Program-made: the position numbers and the translations under genes | Assembly (NCBI GenBank): GCA_016717705.1 | Contig: JADKFD010000013.1 | Span: 1-64,000 of the forward strand | Direction: 5' to 3' | Source: Rhodanobacteraceae bacterium | Lineage (GTDB): Bacteria; Pseudomonadota; Gammaproteobacteria; Xanthomonadales; SZUA-5 | DNA: 64,000 bases | Part shown: positions 15,376 through 24,314 of the stretch, piece after piece | Layout: every line of letters begins with the position of its first letter | Position numbering within the stretch: position 1 is the first letter of the stretch | Notes under the pieces: generated by a model | What the model was told of the DNA's origin: nothing | The model's input: only the letters and a program-made list of their open reading frames with translations | Databases searched by the model: none

Positions 15376-17295
15376 ATGAAGCTCACCGGAACCCCCCGCG
15401 CGCCGAAGCACCGCGTGCTGACGACGGCCGTGATCGTGGCGCTTGCTGCGGGCGCGACACCAGCAATGGCCTACGATTACACCAATGGCGAATTTTCGCT
15501 GACCACGTCGAATACCTTCAGCTATGGCGTGCAGTCGCGCGTTGAAGAACAGTCGGAAGACCTGATTGGCAAGGCATATCTGTTCACGCCGGTACCGCCC
15601 TCGGCAGCACTGCCGAGCGGTATCCCGTTCCCCGCCGCATTGCCCAATTCGGTTCAGCGTACGCTGCCGGGCCGCTTCTCGGTCAACAGCGACGATGGCA
15701 ACGTCAAGTGGGACAACGGCGATGTGTTCAGCAACGCCATCAAGTGGACCGGCGAACTGGGCTGGCAGTATGGCGAGACCTGGGGTGGCTTCATGCGCGC
15801 CACCTCGTTCTACGACTACGAGAATCAGCGTCGCGATGACATCTCGTCCCTGGCCAAGCAGAAAGTCGGCAAAGACACGCAGTTGCTCGACTTTTTCGTC
15901 TACGGCAACTTCAACATGGGCGAGGTCGATAGCACGGTACGCGTGGGCCGGCAGGTGGTCAGCTGGGGTGAAAGTACTTTCATCCAGGGCGGCATCAACG
16001 TCATCAACCCGATCGACGTGTCCAAGTTGCGTGTCGCCGGTGCCGAGCTGAAGGAAGCATTCCTGCCGATCGACATGCTGCACGCGAGTTTCAGCTTCAA
16101 CGAGAACCTGTCGATCGAAGCGCTGTACATGATGGAGTTCGAGACCACCGAGCCGGAACCGTCGGGTACCTATTTCAGTGGCAATGACATCGCCGCACTG
16201 GGCGCGGAATACTTGATGCTGAGTTTCGGTTTGGTGCCGCAGCCGATCGATTTCGGCTCCTGCCCGGCAATCCTGGCCGGCCAGAATCCGCTCGGCCTCG
16301 ATCCCTTCACACTGGCCATTCAGCGGACCGGTGCTTGCTCTGCCGCGGTGGCGCGCGATCCCGATCGCTATGCCAGCGACAACGGCCAGTACGGCTTGGC
16401 GATGCGCTATTTCGCGCCGGAGCTGAACAATACCGAGTTCGGTCTGTTCTATTTGAACTACCACAGTCGCGTACCGGTGTTGTCCGGCATCAGCGTGACC
16501 AACTCGAACGCCAATTCGGCGCGCTATTTCGCCGAATATCCGGAAGACATCGAGCTCTACGGCTTCAGCTTCAACACGACGCTGGAGGCTTCGGGCATCG
16601 CCCTGCAGGGTGAGCTCAGCTATCGCCCGAACGTGCCGTTGCAGATCGACGATATCGAATTGGTGATCGCCGCGCTGAGCCCGCTCAACACGCTGATCCC
16701 GCAGCCGGTCAACCGCTTCATCAGTCAGCTCGGGTCGTACGGTCCGGGTGAGTACGTGAAGGGCTGGGAGCGTCACGAAGTCAGCCAGTTCCAGTTCACC
16801 AGCACCAAGGTGTTCGGGCCGGGCAACTGGCTTGCCGCCGACCAGATATCGACGGTGGCGGAGTTCGGCTTCACCAAGGTGTGGGATCTGCCGGGCCAGG
16901 ACGTACTGCGCTACCAGGGTGATGGCACGGACACCAGCGGTGGTCCGGACTTCCTGACCGGCGCCTTCCGCAACCCGATCACGCTGACCGATGGCTTCCC
17001 GACGCCGTTCTCGTGGGGCTATCGCCTCGCGGCGCGCGCGGATTACAACAATGCCTTCAGTTCGCCGTTCACATTGTCACCGCGTTTTGCGTTCGCCCAT
17101 GACGTCAATGGCACCACGCCGGGACCGGGCGGCAACTTCATCGAGGGACGCCAGTCGCTGACCCTCGGTGTCGAGGCCAATTACCTGAACGAGTGGTCGT
17201 TTGACGTCAGTTACACCCGCTTTTCAGGGGCAGGCAACTTCAATCTGATTCACGACCGCGATTTCGTGGCCTTCACCGCACGTTACGCGTTCTGA
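15376..17295 (+). CDS. DUF1302 family outer-membrane protein
   Basis: 639 residues with a signal peptide ending near AGATPAMA-YDY. The rest is rich in alternating aromatic strands and ends with a phenylalanine (FTARYAF), as outer-membrane beta-barrels do. The DUF1302 pattern is visible in the N-terminal DYTNGEFSLTTSNTFSYGVQ and the central VRVGRQVVSWGESTFIQGG. GGAG precedes the ATG at 15376. DUF1302 and DUF1329 genes occur together in many proteobacteria, often next to genes for hydrophobic compounds; a channel or assembly role is inferred. It follows the lipase by 40 bp and precedes DUF1329 by 26 bp. Confidence 0.85.
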   Translation: MKLTGTPRAPKHRVLTTAVIVALAAGATPAMAYDYTNGEFSLTTSNTFSYGVQSRVEEQSEDLIGKAYLFTPVPPSAALPSGIPFPAALPNSVQRTLPGRFSVNSDDGNVKWDNGDVFSNAIKWTGELGWQYGETWGGFMRATSFYDYENQRRDDISSLAKQKVGKDTQLLDFFVYGNFNMGEVDSTVRVGRQVVSWGESTFIQGGINVINPIDVSKLRVAGAELKEAFLPIDMLHASFSFNENLSIEALYMMEFETTEPEPSGTYFSGNDIAALGAEYLMLSFGLVPQPIDFGSCPAILAGQNPLGLDPFTLAIQRTGACSAAVARDPDRYASDNGQYGLAMRYFAPELNNTEFGLFYLNYHSRVPVLSGISVTNSNANSARYFAEYPEDIELYGFSFNTTLEASGIALQGELSYRPNVPLQIDDIELVIAALSPLNTLIPQPVNRFISQLGSYGPGEYVKGWERHEVSQFQFTSTKVFGPGNWLAADQISTVAEFGFTKVWDLPGQDVLRYQGDGTDTSGGPDFLTGAFRNPITLTDGFPTPFSWGYRLAARADYNNAFSSPFTLSPRFAFAHDVNGTTPGPGGNFIEGRQSLTLGVEANYLNEWSFDVSYTRFSGAGNFNLIHDRDFVAFTARYAF

Positions 17296-17321
17296 TCTTG
17301 TCGACAGGAGGGGAGAGCATC

Positions 17322-18680
17322 ATGACTATCCGCAAGGTGCGCCTGCTAGGCGCGATTTTCGGCCTGTCGATAGCGGCTGGGTTGCAAGCGGGTGTACCGC
17401 AAGCCCAGGCCGATCGACTCGGTGCTGATTTGACGCCGATGGGCGCCGAAAAGGCCGGCAACAAGGAAGGCACCATCCCGGCGTGGGAAGGTGGCATCAC
17501 CAAACCGCCAGCCAACTACAAGCTGGGCGATTTTCATCCGGATCCGTTCGCCGCCGACAAGGCCGCGCTCACGATCAACCAGGGTAACTACAAGGACTAC
17601 GCCGCCAAGCTGTCGGTGGGACAGCAGGCGATGTTCGCGAAGTACCCGACGTTCCGGATGGACATCTATCCGACTCGCCGCAGCGCTGCATATTCTGACC
17701 GCATCTATCGTACGACCAAGGTCAACGCGGTCGCGGCGAAGATGGTCGGCGAGGGCGCCGGCGTCGAGAACGTCGCCGAAGGCATACCGTTCCCGATTCC
17801 GCAGGATGGCTTTCAGGTCATCTGGAATCACAAGATGAAGTATCGCGGCGTCGGCGTGAAGCGCTGGGCGAATCAGGCCGCGCCGACTGCCAACGGTTCC
17901 TTCATCCCGGTGCGCATTCGCGAGGAAGTCCTCGGTCTGTACTGGAAGGAAGGCAACACGATTGCCGATATCAACAACGTCCTGACCTATTTCTATCAGG
18001 AAGTTCTGGCGCCGGCACGCCTGGCCGGCAGCGTGCTGCTGGTTCACGAGACGCTGAATCAGGAAGCCCAGCCGCGTCAGGCCTGGGTGTACAACCCTGG
18101 CCAGCGCCGTGTCCGCAAAGCCCCCAACGTGGCCTACGACAATCCGGGTACCGCGTCGGACGGCTTGCGTACCAACGACATGTTCGACATGTTCAACGGC
18201 GCTCTCGATCGCTTCGACTGGAAACTGGTCGGCAAGCGCGAGATGTATGTGCCGTACAACGACTACAAGATCCACGCCAAGGGTCTGGACTACAAGGACA
18301 TCATCAAGCCAGGGCACGTAAACCCGGATCTGATGCGCTATGAACTGCATCGCGTATGGGTGGTTGAAGCCACTTTGAAGCAAGGCTTCCGTCACATCAA
18401 CAAGCGCCGTACCTTCTACCTGGATGAAGACAGCTGGCAGATTCTGATGGTCGATCATTACGACAGCCAGGAAAAGCTGTGGCGCTTCAGCGAAGCCGCG
18501 GTGATCAACTTCTACGATCAGCCGGTGCTGTGGACGACGCTGGAATCGCACTACGACCTGAAGTCCGGGCGCTATATCACCTCGGGCATCGACAACATGG
18601 AAACCGTTGTCGACTTCTCGTCCCAGGCTACGCCGGAAAACTTCTCACCGCAGGCCTTGCGTACCCGCGGCGTTCGCTGA
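17322..18680 (+). CDS. DUF1329 family periplasmic / outer-membrane-associated protein
   Basis: 452 residues with a signal peptide cleaved around QAQA-DRL. Family features include LTPMGAEKAGNKEGTIPAW near the mature N-terminus and KRRTFYLDEDSWQILMVDHYD towards the end. DUF1329 proteins are thought to have a LolA/LolB-like half-barrel fold, suited to carrying a lipid through the periplasm; this function is not established for this protein. A strong GGAGGGGAG site precedes the ATG. It is directly downstream of DUF1302 and followed by a hairpin terminator. Confidence 0.86.
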   Translation: MTIRKVRLLGAIFGLSIAAGLQAGVPQAQADRLGADLTPMGAEKAGNKEGTIPAWEGGITKPPANYKLGDFHPDPFAADKAALTINQGNYKDYAAKLSVGQQAMFAKYPTFRMDIYPTRRSAAYSDRIYRTTKVNAVAAKMVGEGAGVENVAEGIPFPIPQDGFQVIWNHKMKYRGVGVKRWANQAAPTANGSFIPVRIREEVLGLYWKEGNTIADINNVLTYFYQEVLAPARLAGSVLLVHETLNQEAQPRQAWVYNPGQRRVRKAPNVAYDNPGTASDGLRTNDMFDMFNGALDRFDWKLVGKREMYVPYNDYKIHAKGLDYKDIIKPGHVNPDLMRYELHRVWVVEATLKQGFRHINKRRTFYLDEDSWQILMVDHYDSQEKLWRFSEAAVINFYDQPVLWTTLESHYDLKSGRYITSGIDNMETVVDFSSQATPENFSPQALRTRGVR

Positions 18681-18696
18681 TCGATAGCTATCGCGG

Positions 18697-18737
18697 CGCC
18701 AGCCGGGGACCGTCGTCCCGGCTGGCGTTTGCGTTTC
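18697..18737 (+). terminator. Hairpin terminator after DUF1329
   Basis: CGCCAGCCGGG ... CCCGGCTGGCG stem of 11 bp followed by tttgcgttt. It would reduce, but need not abolish, read-through into the Ycf48-like and RND genes. Confidence 0.65.
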
Positions 18738-18811
18738 AGGGGGTGCCATCCGCGTTGAAGCGGGTGTGAGGCAGCCCTGTCCATGAACCTGGCCGATTCG
18801 AGGGGAAGCGA

Positions 18812-19933
18812 ATGAGGCATCGACCCACCGGCGACTGGCACAAAATGCCGATCGCCATCCTTTTTTCCCTGGCTCTGGGCTCTGCCGCAGTTGCGCAGGA
18901 CGCGGCGCCCGCAGCCGCCGAACCGGGCGCGCTGAGCGCGAGCCAATGGCCCGATCCAGCGACCGCGCCTGCCGAGATCCTCGATATCGGGCGCATTCAA
19001 AGCTCACTCCTGCTCGACGGAGCCAATGCACGGGATCGCGCGGTCATCGTCGGCGACCGCGGACATGTGCTGGTGTCGGAGTCGCGCTCGGAATGGCGTC
19101 AGGTGCCGGTTCCCACGCGAACCATGCTGACTTCGGTTACCGCGATCGACAATTCGGTCTGGGCCGTCGGACACGATCAGGTCATCATCTACAGCGCTGA
19201 TGGTGGGTTGACCTGGACACTGCAGAACAGCAGCGCTACGGCAGATGGCCCACTGCTCGACGTCCTGTTTCTCGACGCTCAGCGCGGGTTCGCGATCGGC
19301 GCCTACGGACAACTGCTGTCGACCACGGATGCCGGGGCAACCTGGTCGGCGCAGCTGATCAGCGACCGTATCGGCGGCAGCGTGAGCAAGCCGGCAGCCG
19401 ATACGACGGCCGATTCCGAATTGCCTGCCGACGAGGATTCGGAGCTTGCCAGCACCGACATCGGTGAAGACGAGGGCGACCCGCATCTCAACGCGATTGC
19501 GCGCACCAGTACCGGCCTGCTGATTCTCGGCGAGGCGGGTGCCACCTTCCGCTCGACCGACGATGGGGCCACCTGGACACGCGGCAATCTTCCCTACGAG
19601 GGTTCGATGTTCGGGGCGGTGGCGCTGGATACCAATGCGGTGGTGGTCTTCGGACTGCGCGGCAATGCCTTCGCCACGGACGATCTGGGCCTGACCTGGC
19701 GGCGCCTTGAGACCGGCACTGAAGCCAGTCTGCTCGGCGGCGCGCCGGTGCAAGGTGGGCGGGCAGTGATTGTCGGAGCCAGCGGAACGGTGTTGCTGTT
19801 GCCAGCGGGCTCGGATCAGTTGCGCGGCTACACATTCGCGGCTGGCGGCGTCATGAGCAGCGTGCTGCCACTCACCGAGACTGAGTTTCTCACCATCGGC
19901 GAGAACGGTCTCGCCCCTTACCAGCCGAATTGA
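18812..19933 (+). CDS. Ycf48/Hcf136-like BNR-repeat protein
   Basis: 373 residues, exported: a signal peptide (about MPIAILFSLALGSAAVAQD) follows a short polar leader. The mature part has repeated propeller-blade motifs of the type SADGGLTW, STTDAGATW, STDDGATW and ATDDLGLTW (Asp-box/BNR), as in Ycf48-like seven-bladed propellers. An acidic Asp/Glu-rich loop interrupts it at about residues 190-225. GAGGGGAAG precedes the ATG. It ends 14 bp before the RND gene, and proteins of this kind are regularly encoded beside MMPL transporters, so it is probably the periplasmic partner of the pump. Confidence 0.8.
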   Translation: MRHRPTGDWHKMPIAILFSLALGSAAVAQDAAPAAAEPGALSASQWPDPATAPAEILDIGRIQSSLLLDGANARDRAVIVGDRGHVLVSESRSEWRQVPVPTRTMLTSVTAIDNSVWAVGHDQVIIYSADGGLTWTLQNSSATADGPLLDVLFLDAQRGFAIGAYGQLLSTTDAGATWSAQLISDRIGGSVSKPAADTTADSELPADEDSELASTDIGEDEGDPHLNAIARTSTGLLILGEAGATFRSTDDGATWTRGNLPYEGSMFGAVALDTNAVVVFGLRGNAFATDDLGLTWRRLETGTEASLLGGAPVQGGRAVIVGASGTVLLLPAGSDQLRGYTFAAGGVMSSVLPLTETEFLTIGENGLAPYQPN

Positions 19934-19947
19934 GCGGGAGTTAGACC

Positions 19948-22461
19948 ATGGCAGGTTTTGGATCGGGCGCGGATCATCCCGGCTATCCGACGCTGGAACG
20001 CATCATTTTCGGCAATCGCGGTGTGGTCTTGGCGATATTTGCGCTGATCACTCTCGGCTTTCTGATGGCGGCCAGTCAGTTGCGTATCGACGCCGGCTTT
20101 CGCAAGCAATTGCCGCTCCAGCATGAGTACATGCAGACCTTTGTCGACTACGAGGCCGAATTCGGCGGCGCCAATCGGGTTTTCGTGGCGCTGATCGACA
20201 AGAGCGGCAACATGTTCAACAAGGAGTTCTTCACGGCGCTGGAAGCAGCGACGGAAGGCGTCAAGGCGATCACCGAGGTCGACCCTGCGCGCGTGCGCTC
20301 CGTGTTCACTCCGAATACGCGCTTCGTCGAGATCGTCGAGGGCGGTTTTGCCGGTGGCAACGTCATTCCCGCGGACTTTTCGACAACGGTGGAGGGCTTC
20401 GATCCGAAACCTGAAGAATTCGAGATCATCCGCACCAATATCGTCAAGGCCAATATCGTCGGACGTCTGGTGGCCAAGGACTTTTCGGGTGCCATGGTCC
20501 AAGCCGAACTGATCCCGGAGACGGCCGCGCCGGGTGGCAAACTCGACTATCAGGCTATCGGCAACAAGCTCGAGGCCATCCGTACCGAGCTCGAGAAGGG
20601 CAACGTCACGGTCCACATCATCGGCTTCACCAAGGTGGTCGACGATATCGCCGACGGCGCGCGCTCGGTGGTCTACTTCTTCCTGGCGACGATCCTGTTC
20701 ACCTGGTTGCTGCTGTTCATCTATTCGACGTCGTTCAAACTGGCGTCGCTGACGGTCCTTGCCGCCTTCATCGCCGTCATCTGGATGCTGGGGGCTTTGC
20801 GCCTGATGGGTTTTGGCATCGACCCGATGAACATGTTGACGCCCTTCCTGATCTTTGCGATCGCGGTCAGTCACGGCGAACAGATGATCAATCGCTATCG
20901 CGGCGAGATCTTCTTCGGTGGGCTGGAAGAAGGCACTCCCGAAGAGCTGCAGCATCGCAAGGGCGTCTCCCCCGAGGAAGCCGCACAGCGCGCTTTCCGG
21001 CGCTTGCTGATTCCCGGCTCGGTCGCCTTGGCTGCGGGTTGCATCGGTTTCGGCACGATCCTGTTGATCCCGGTCAAGATGATCTTCGAGCTGGCGGTGA
21101 CCGCTACCGTCGGCGTGTTCTTGACCATGTTCACCAACCTCATCCTGCTGCCGATCCTGCTGTCGTACACGCGACTGTCAAATCTTCCGCGCAAGCGAGC
21201 CTATCGCCTGCGGCAGATCACCGCGTTCGATCATATCTGGTCATTTCTGACCCGTTTCAGCCGGCCCGGAACGGCGGCTGTCGTGATCATTCTGGGCGCG
21301 TCGACCTGGTTCATTGCGCACAAGCACGCTGACAAGATGATGGTGGGCGATGCCGGGGAGGGCGTTGCCGAATTGCGCCCGGAAGCGCGTTACAACCAGG
21401 ATGCGCGCCTGATCACGGAGCGTTTCGCATTGTCCACCGACATCATCAACGTCATTGCCGAGGTCGGCCCGTTTGCCTGCACCGAGAATTTCGCGGCGAT
21501 GGAAACGATTGATCGCTTCGCCTGGAACATGCAGAACGTCCCCGGCGTGCAACAGGTGATTTCGCTGGCCAACGTCGGCCGCATCGTGACAGCCGGGTAC
21601 AACGAAGGCAGTCTGAAATGGCGAATCTTGCCGCGCAATACCGAGGTGATGCGCCAGAGCTTGTCGAGCGTCGAGACCGACTCGGGCTTGATCGACACGC
21701 CGGAGTGTCGGGCGATGCCGATCATCATCTTCACGGAGGATCACAAGGCGGAGACCATCATCCGAGTGGTCGATGCGGTGAAGAAGTTCCGCAGCGACAA
21801 CCACGCTTACGACATCAACTTTCGCGTCGAGCGCGCCGCTGCCGAAACCGCGGCCACGGAAAAGGGCGAGGAATTCCGCACCGACCAGGTCAATCTGCGA
21901 CTCGCAACCGGTAGCGTCGGTGTCGCAGCGGCGATCAACGAGACCGTCAGTGCGCTCGAACAGCCGATGCTCTACCTGCTGTACGCGGCGGTGTTCCTGA
22001 TGTGCATCCTGAGCTTCAAGAATCCGCTCGCGGCCGCCTGCATCGTGTTGCCGCTGGTACTGGTGACGGCATTGGGCGAAGCGTTGATGGTCGAGTTGTC
22101 GATCGGCCTGAAGGTCAACACCTTGACCGTGGTGGCGCTGGGCGTCGGCATCGGCGTCGACTACGCGATCTACATCTTTGCCCGGATGCGCGAACTCATG
22201 CAGCAGGGCAAGGGGCTCAGTCAGTCCTACTTCGAGGCGCTGAAGACCACCGGCATCGCCATTTTCTATACCGCGCTGACGCTGGCGGTGGGTGTGGCCA
22301 CGTGGATCTTCTCAGAGCTGAAGTTCCAGGCCGACATGGGGCTGATGTTGACCTTCATGTTCGTCGTCAACATGGTCGCCGCAATTGTCTTCCTGCCGGC
22401 CCTTTGCCGCTGGATGCTGCGTCCCTTCGAGAAGTCGGACTGGGTGCCGCCCAAGTCCTGA
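19948..22461 (+). CDS. RND superfamily (MMPL-type) transporter
   Basis: 837 residues, inner membrane. The layout is RND-like: a first transmembrane helix (about 27-45), a large periplasmic loop to about 220, five more helices (about 225-400, with GIDPMNMLTPFLIFAIAVSHG), a helix near 430-445, a second loop, and a last group of five helices after 665 (AALGVGIGVDYAIYIFARMR). Its size is about half that of drug-efflux RND pumps lacking partners and fits the MMPL/hopanoid-transporter branch that moves lipids. It closes the five-gene envelope cluster; no membrane-fusion protein or TolC is nearby. Confidence 0.88.
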   Translation: MAGFGSGADHPGYPTLERIIFGNRGVVLAIFALITLGFLMAASQLRIDAGFRKQLPLQHEYMQTFVDYEAEFGGANRVFVALIDKSGNMFNKEFFTALEAATEGVKAITEVDPARVRSVFTPNTRFVEIVEGGFAGGNVIPADFSTTVEGFDPKPEEFEIIRTNIVKANIVGRLVAKDFSGAMVQAELIPETAAPGGKLDYQAIGNKLEAIRTELEKGNVTVHIIGFTKVVDDIADGARSVVYFFLATILFTWLLLFIYSTSFKLASLTVLAAFIAVIWMLGALRLMGFGIDPMNMLTPFLIFAIAVSHGEQMINRYRGEIFFGGLEEGTPEELQHRKGVSPEEAAQRAFRRLLIPGSVALAAGCIGFGTILLIPVKMIFELAVTATVGVFLTMFTNLILLPILLSYTRLSNLPRKRAYRLRQITAFDHIWSFLTRFSRPGTAAVVIILGASTWFIAHKHADKMMVGDAGEGVAELRPEARYNQDARLITERFALSTDIINVIAEVGPFACTENFAAMETIDRFAWNMQNVPGVQQVISLANVGRIVTAGYNEGSLKWRILPRNTEVMRQSLSSVETDSGLIDTPECRAMPIIIFTEDHKAETIIRVVDAVKKFRSDNHAYDINFRVERAAAETAATEKGEEFRTDQVNLRLATGSVGVAAAINETVSALEQPMLYLLYAAVFLMCILSFKNPLAAACIVLPLVLVTALGEALMVELSIGLKVNTLTVVALGVGIGVDYAIYIFARMRELMQQGKGLSQSYFEALKTTGIAIFYTALTLAVGVATWIFSELKFQADMGLMLTFMFVVNMVAAIVFLPALCRWMLRPFEKSDWVPPKS

Positions 22462-22470
22462 AAGCCGCGC

Positions 22471-22497
22471 GGCTCCCGCCCGTTTCGGGCGGGAGCC
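22471..22497 (+). terminator. Hairpin after the RND gene
   Basis: GGCTCCCGCCCG-TTT-CGGGCGGGAGCC, a perfect 12-bp stem 10 bp after the stop codon. There is no T run, so it may be a transcript-stabilising hairpin rather than a true intrinsic terminator. Confidence 0.5.
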
Positions 22498-22639
22498 CAA
22501 GCAGAACCTGACCGGGGGCGTCGCAGATGCGGCGCCCTTTGCGTTTGCATCGCTGCGCTGAAGTTGTCTGCCCGGGCCCGTTGGGTGTGCCCCGGTCGTC
22601 GCTGACGCTGCGCTGGTTCGCGCAGCGAACCCCTGGATG

Positions 22640-22718
22640 CAGGTCAGGTTGGCCGCGTAGCGGCCCACGCGACAGTGCCCAGAGTCACGTAGTCTGCTGC
22701 GCAGACAACGTGACCTAC
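22640..22718. repeat. Palindromic repeat, family B copy 2
   Basis: caggtcaggttggccgcgta ... gcgcagacaacgtgacctac, a diverged copy of the 'taggtcacgttgg' palindrome. First element of a 615-bp gene-free repeat island (22462-23077). Confidence 0.8.
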
Positions 22719-22735
22719 TTTCAGATACTTACGGT

Positions 22736-22791
22736 ATGTTCGGTGAGAGTCCCGGTCGCCCCTGTCGGTGCGCTTATTCGCGCATCGAACC
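22736..22791. repeat. Direct repeat unit 1 (56 bp)
   Basis: Begins atgttcggtgagagtcccgg and ends cgcatcgaacc. The same 56-bp unit with one visible difference recurs at 22894-22949, and its first part (with the preceding cagatacttacgg) recurs at 23011-23038. Confidence 0.85.
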
Positions 22792-22798
22792 GCGCGAC

Positions 22799-22875
22799 GT
22801 AGGTCACGTTGCCCGCGTTGCGGGCTACGTGACAGGCACTTCGATGTCACGTAGGCCTGCGGCCAACGTGACCTA
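22799..22875. repeat. Palindromic repeat, family B copy 3
   Basis: gtaggtcacgttgcccgcgt ... gcctgcggccaacgtgacct; same structure as the copies at 6341 and 60645. It lies between the two 56-bp direct repeats, so the island is a mosaic of alternating elements. Confidence 0.88.
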
Positions 22876-22893
22876 CTTTCAATGGGTTACGTG

Positions 22894-22949
22894 ATGTTCG
22901 GTGAGAGTCCCGGTCGCCCCGGTCGGTGCGCTTATTCGCGCATCGAACC
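22894..22949. repeat. Direct repeat unit 2 (56 bp)
   Basis: Second copy of the atgttcggtgagagtcccgg unit in the same orientation, 102 bp after the first. It contains no open frame of note. Confidence 0.85.
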
Positions 22950-23003
22950 TGTGGGAGCGGATTCATTCCGCGAAAGCTCTCGCGGAGTAAATCCGCTCCC
23001 ACA
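22950..23003. repeat. Palindromic element tgtgggagcggatt / aatccgctcccaca
   Basis: Imperfect 54-bp hairpin with arms tgtgggagcggatt and aatccgctcccaca around a second small palindrome (cgcgaaagctctcgcg). It is of the REP type common in pseudomonads and Lysobacterales and differs from families A and B. Confidence 0.8.
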
Positions 23004-23077
23004 TAAGAATCAGATACTTACGGCATGTTCGGTGAGAGCGAAAGGCTTCGCACGGGGCGCTGACCCACCAAGTCGGT

Positions 23078-23542
23078 TCACTGTTCCGAGCGACCGAAGA
23101 TCGGGACCAGAGCCCACAGCTTGGAAAACGAGAAGCTCGAAGCGACCTTGCGCACCGAGCGTTGCGCCGGATCGACCACTTCCGGCTCCGCGACCGGTGT
23201 TCCCCGCACGGCTTCGCGACCGCCGAAGCCATCCTTGCCCAATCGCGCGGATTCCAGGGCCAGCCGATCCCAGCGCAGGAAGTGGGATTCGGGAACCAGG
23301 ATCCACTCCATGCTCGGCATGTTGCGCCCGAGCGGGTCCCAGTAACGTGCGCCGGGCAGGGCGGTGGCCTGCAGGCGCACGCGACCGCGCAGGCGGAAAG
23401 CGACGCCCTCGAAACAATAAACAATGAACGCGTGTCCCTTGATCAACGCGCAGGGCTTGCCGTAGAGGTAGCCCACGGAGGCCTCATGCGTGCGAACCAG
23501 GTAGTCGCAGATCGTGTCGTAGCGCGTGCGCGCGTTTGCCAT
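23078..23542 (-). CDS. Conserved hypothetical protein (TfoX-N/YjbR-like pattern)
   Basis: 154 residues; the function is not recognised. GKPCALIKGHAFIVYCFEG, then a segment with LPGARYWDPLGRNMPSMEW and ILVPESHFLRW resemble the order of motifs in small TfoX-N-like or YjbR-like proteins, but this is a visual impression only. No signal peptide or membrane segment. The ATG at 23542 has GGGGAGG upstream; longer in-frame starts are less likely. It is divergent from pxpB, with about 100 bp between the starts. Confidence 0.6.
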   Translation of the reverse strand: MANARTRYDTICDYLVRTHEASVGYLYGKPCALIKGHAFIVYCFEGVAFRLRGRVRLQATALPGARYWDPLGRNMPSMEWILVPESHFLRWDRLALESARLGKDGFGGREAVRGTPVAEPEVVDPAQRSVRKVASSFSFSKLWALVPIFGRSEQ

Positions 23543-23648
23543 AGGTACCTCCCCAAGTCCGGATCGTAACGCAAAGGGACAAAGAATTTGAGGGTACGAC
23601 GCCAATATCAGTGCCGGACTTCGCCCGCACGGTGGAATACTCCGGCGT

Positions 23649-24311
23649 ATGGACTACGAATGCTGGCTATTGGGCGACTCTGCGCTGCTGCTGCGGTTTG
23701 GCGGTGCAGATGTGCGCAGCGCGAATGCCAAGGTCCACAGCGCGGCAGCGTCGCTGGCTGCGGCGCGGCTCACCGGGGTCCTCGCCATTGCCCCGAGTTA
23801 TGCCGCGTTGGCGCTGACGCTGGACCTGGTGGCAGTTGACCGTGCCGGCGGCGTGGATTTGTTGCAGCTGCGGATTTCCGAAGTACTTGCTGTGAGCGCC
23901 TGCGCGCAGGCGCCGGCCGGTCGCGAAGTCGTGATCCCGACGCATTACGGTGGTGCCGACGGGCCGGACCTGGACGCGGTTGCACGGCGCGTCGGGCTCA
24001 GCAGCGCCGAAGTCGTCGCGTTGCACAGCGCTGCGAGTTACCAGGTGGCGATGATCGGATTCCAGCCGGGCTTTCCCTACTTGCTGGGTTTGCCGGAGCA
24101 ACTGCAATTGCCGAGGCGTGACAGCGTGCGCGCGCAGGTGGCTGCGGGGTCGGTGGCGATCGCCGGGGCGCAGGCGGGGATTTATCCGAGTCCTTCCCCC
24201 GGAGGTTGGCATCTGCTCGGACGTACAGCGCTGACTCTGTTCGATCCGGGCGCAGCTGCACCGTCGCTGCTGCTGCCCGGCGATCGGGTGCGTTTCGTGC
24301 CGGTACGCTGA
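23649..24311 (+). CDS. pxpB: 5-oxoprolinase subunit PxpB (KipI family)
   Basis: 220 residues. With PxpC and PxpA it forms the ATP-dependent bacterial 5-oxoprolinase that opens pyroglutamate to glutamate. The KipI/allophanate-hydrolase subunit 1 signature is clear: GFQPGFPYLLGLPEQL (about 138-153), RDSVRAQVAAGSVAIAGAQ and GGWHLLGRT near the C-terminus. First gene of a six-gene operon; the pxpC start codon lies 3 bp after its stop. Confidence 0.93.
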   Translation: MDYECWLLGDSALLLRFGGADVRSANAKVHSAAASLAAARLTGVLAIAPSYAALALTLDLVAVDRAGGVDLLQLRISEVLAVSACAQAPAGREVVIPTHYGGADGPDLDAVARRVGLSSAEVVALHSAASYQVAMIGFQPGFPYLLGLPEQLQLPRRDSVRAQVAAGSVAIAGAQAGIYPSPSPGGWHLLGRTALTLFDPGAAAPSLLLPGDRVRFVPVR

Positions 24312-24314
24312 CGC

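Noticed and set aside
22736..23038. Direct repeats considered as a CRISPR array or att sites
   Set aside because: Only two full copies plus a part, spacers of unequal and partly repeated content, no cas genes, integrase or tRNA end nearby.
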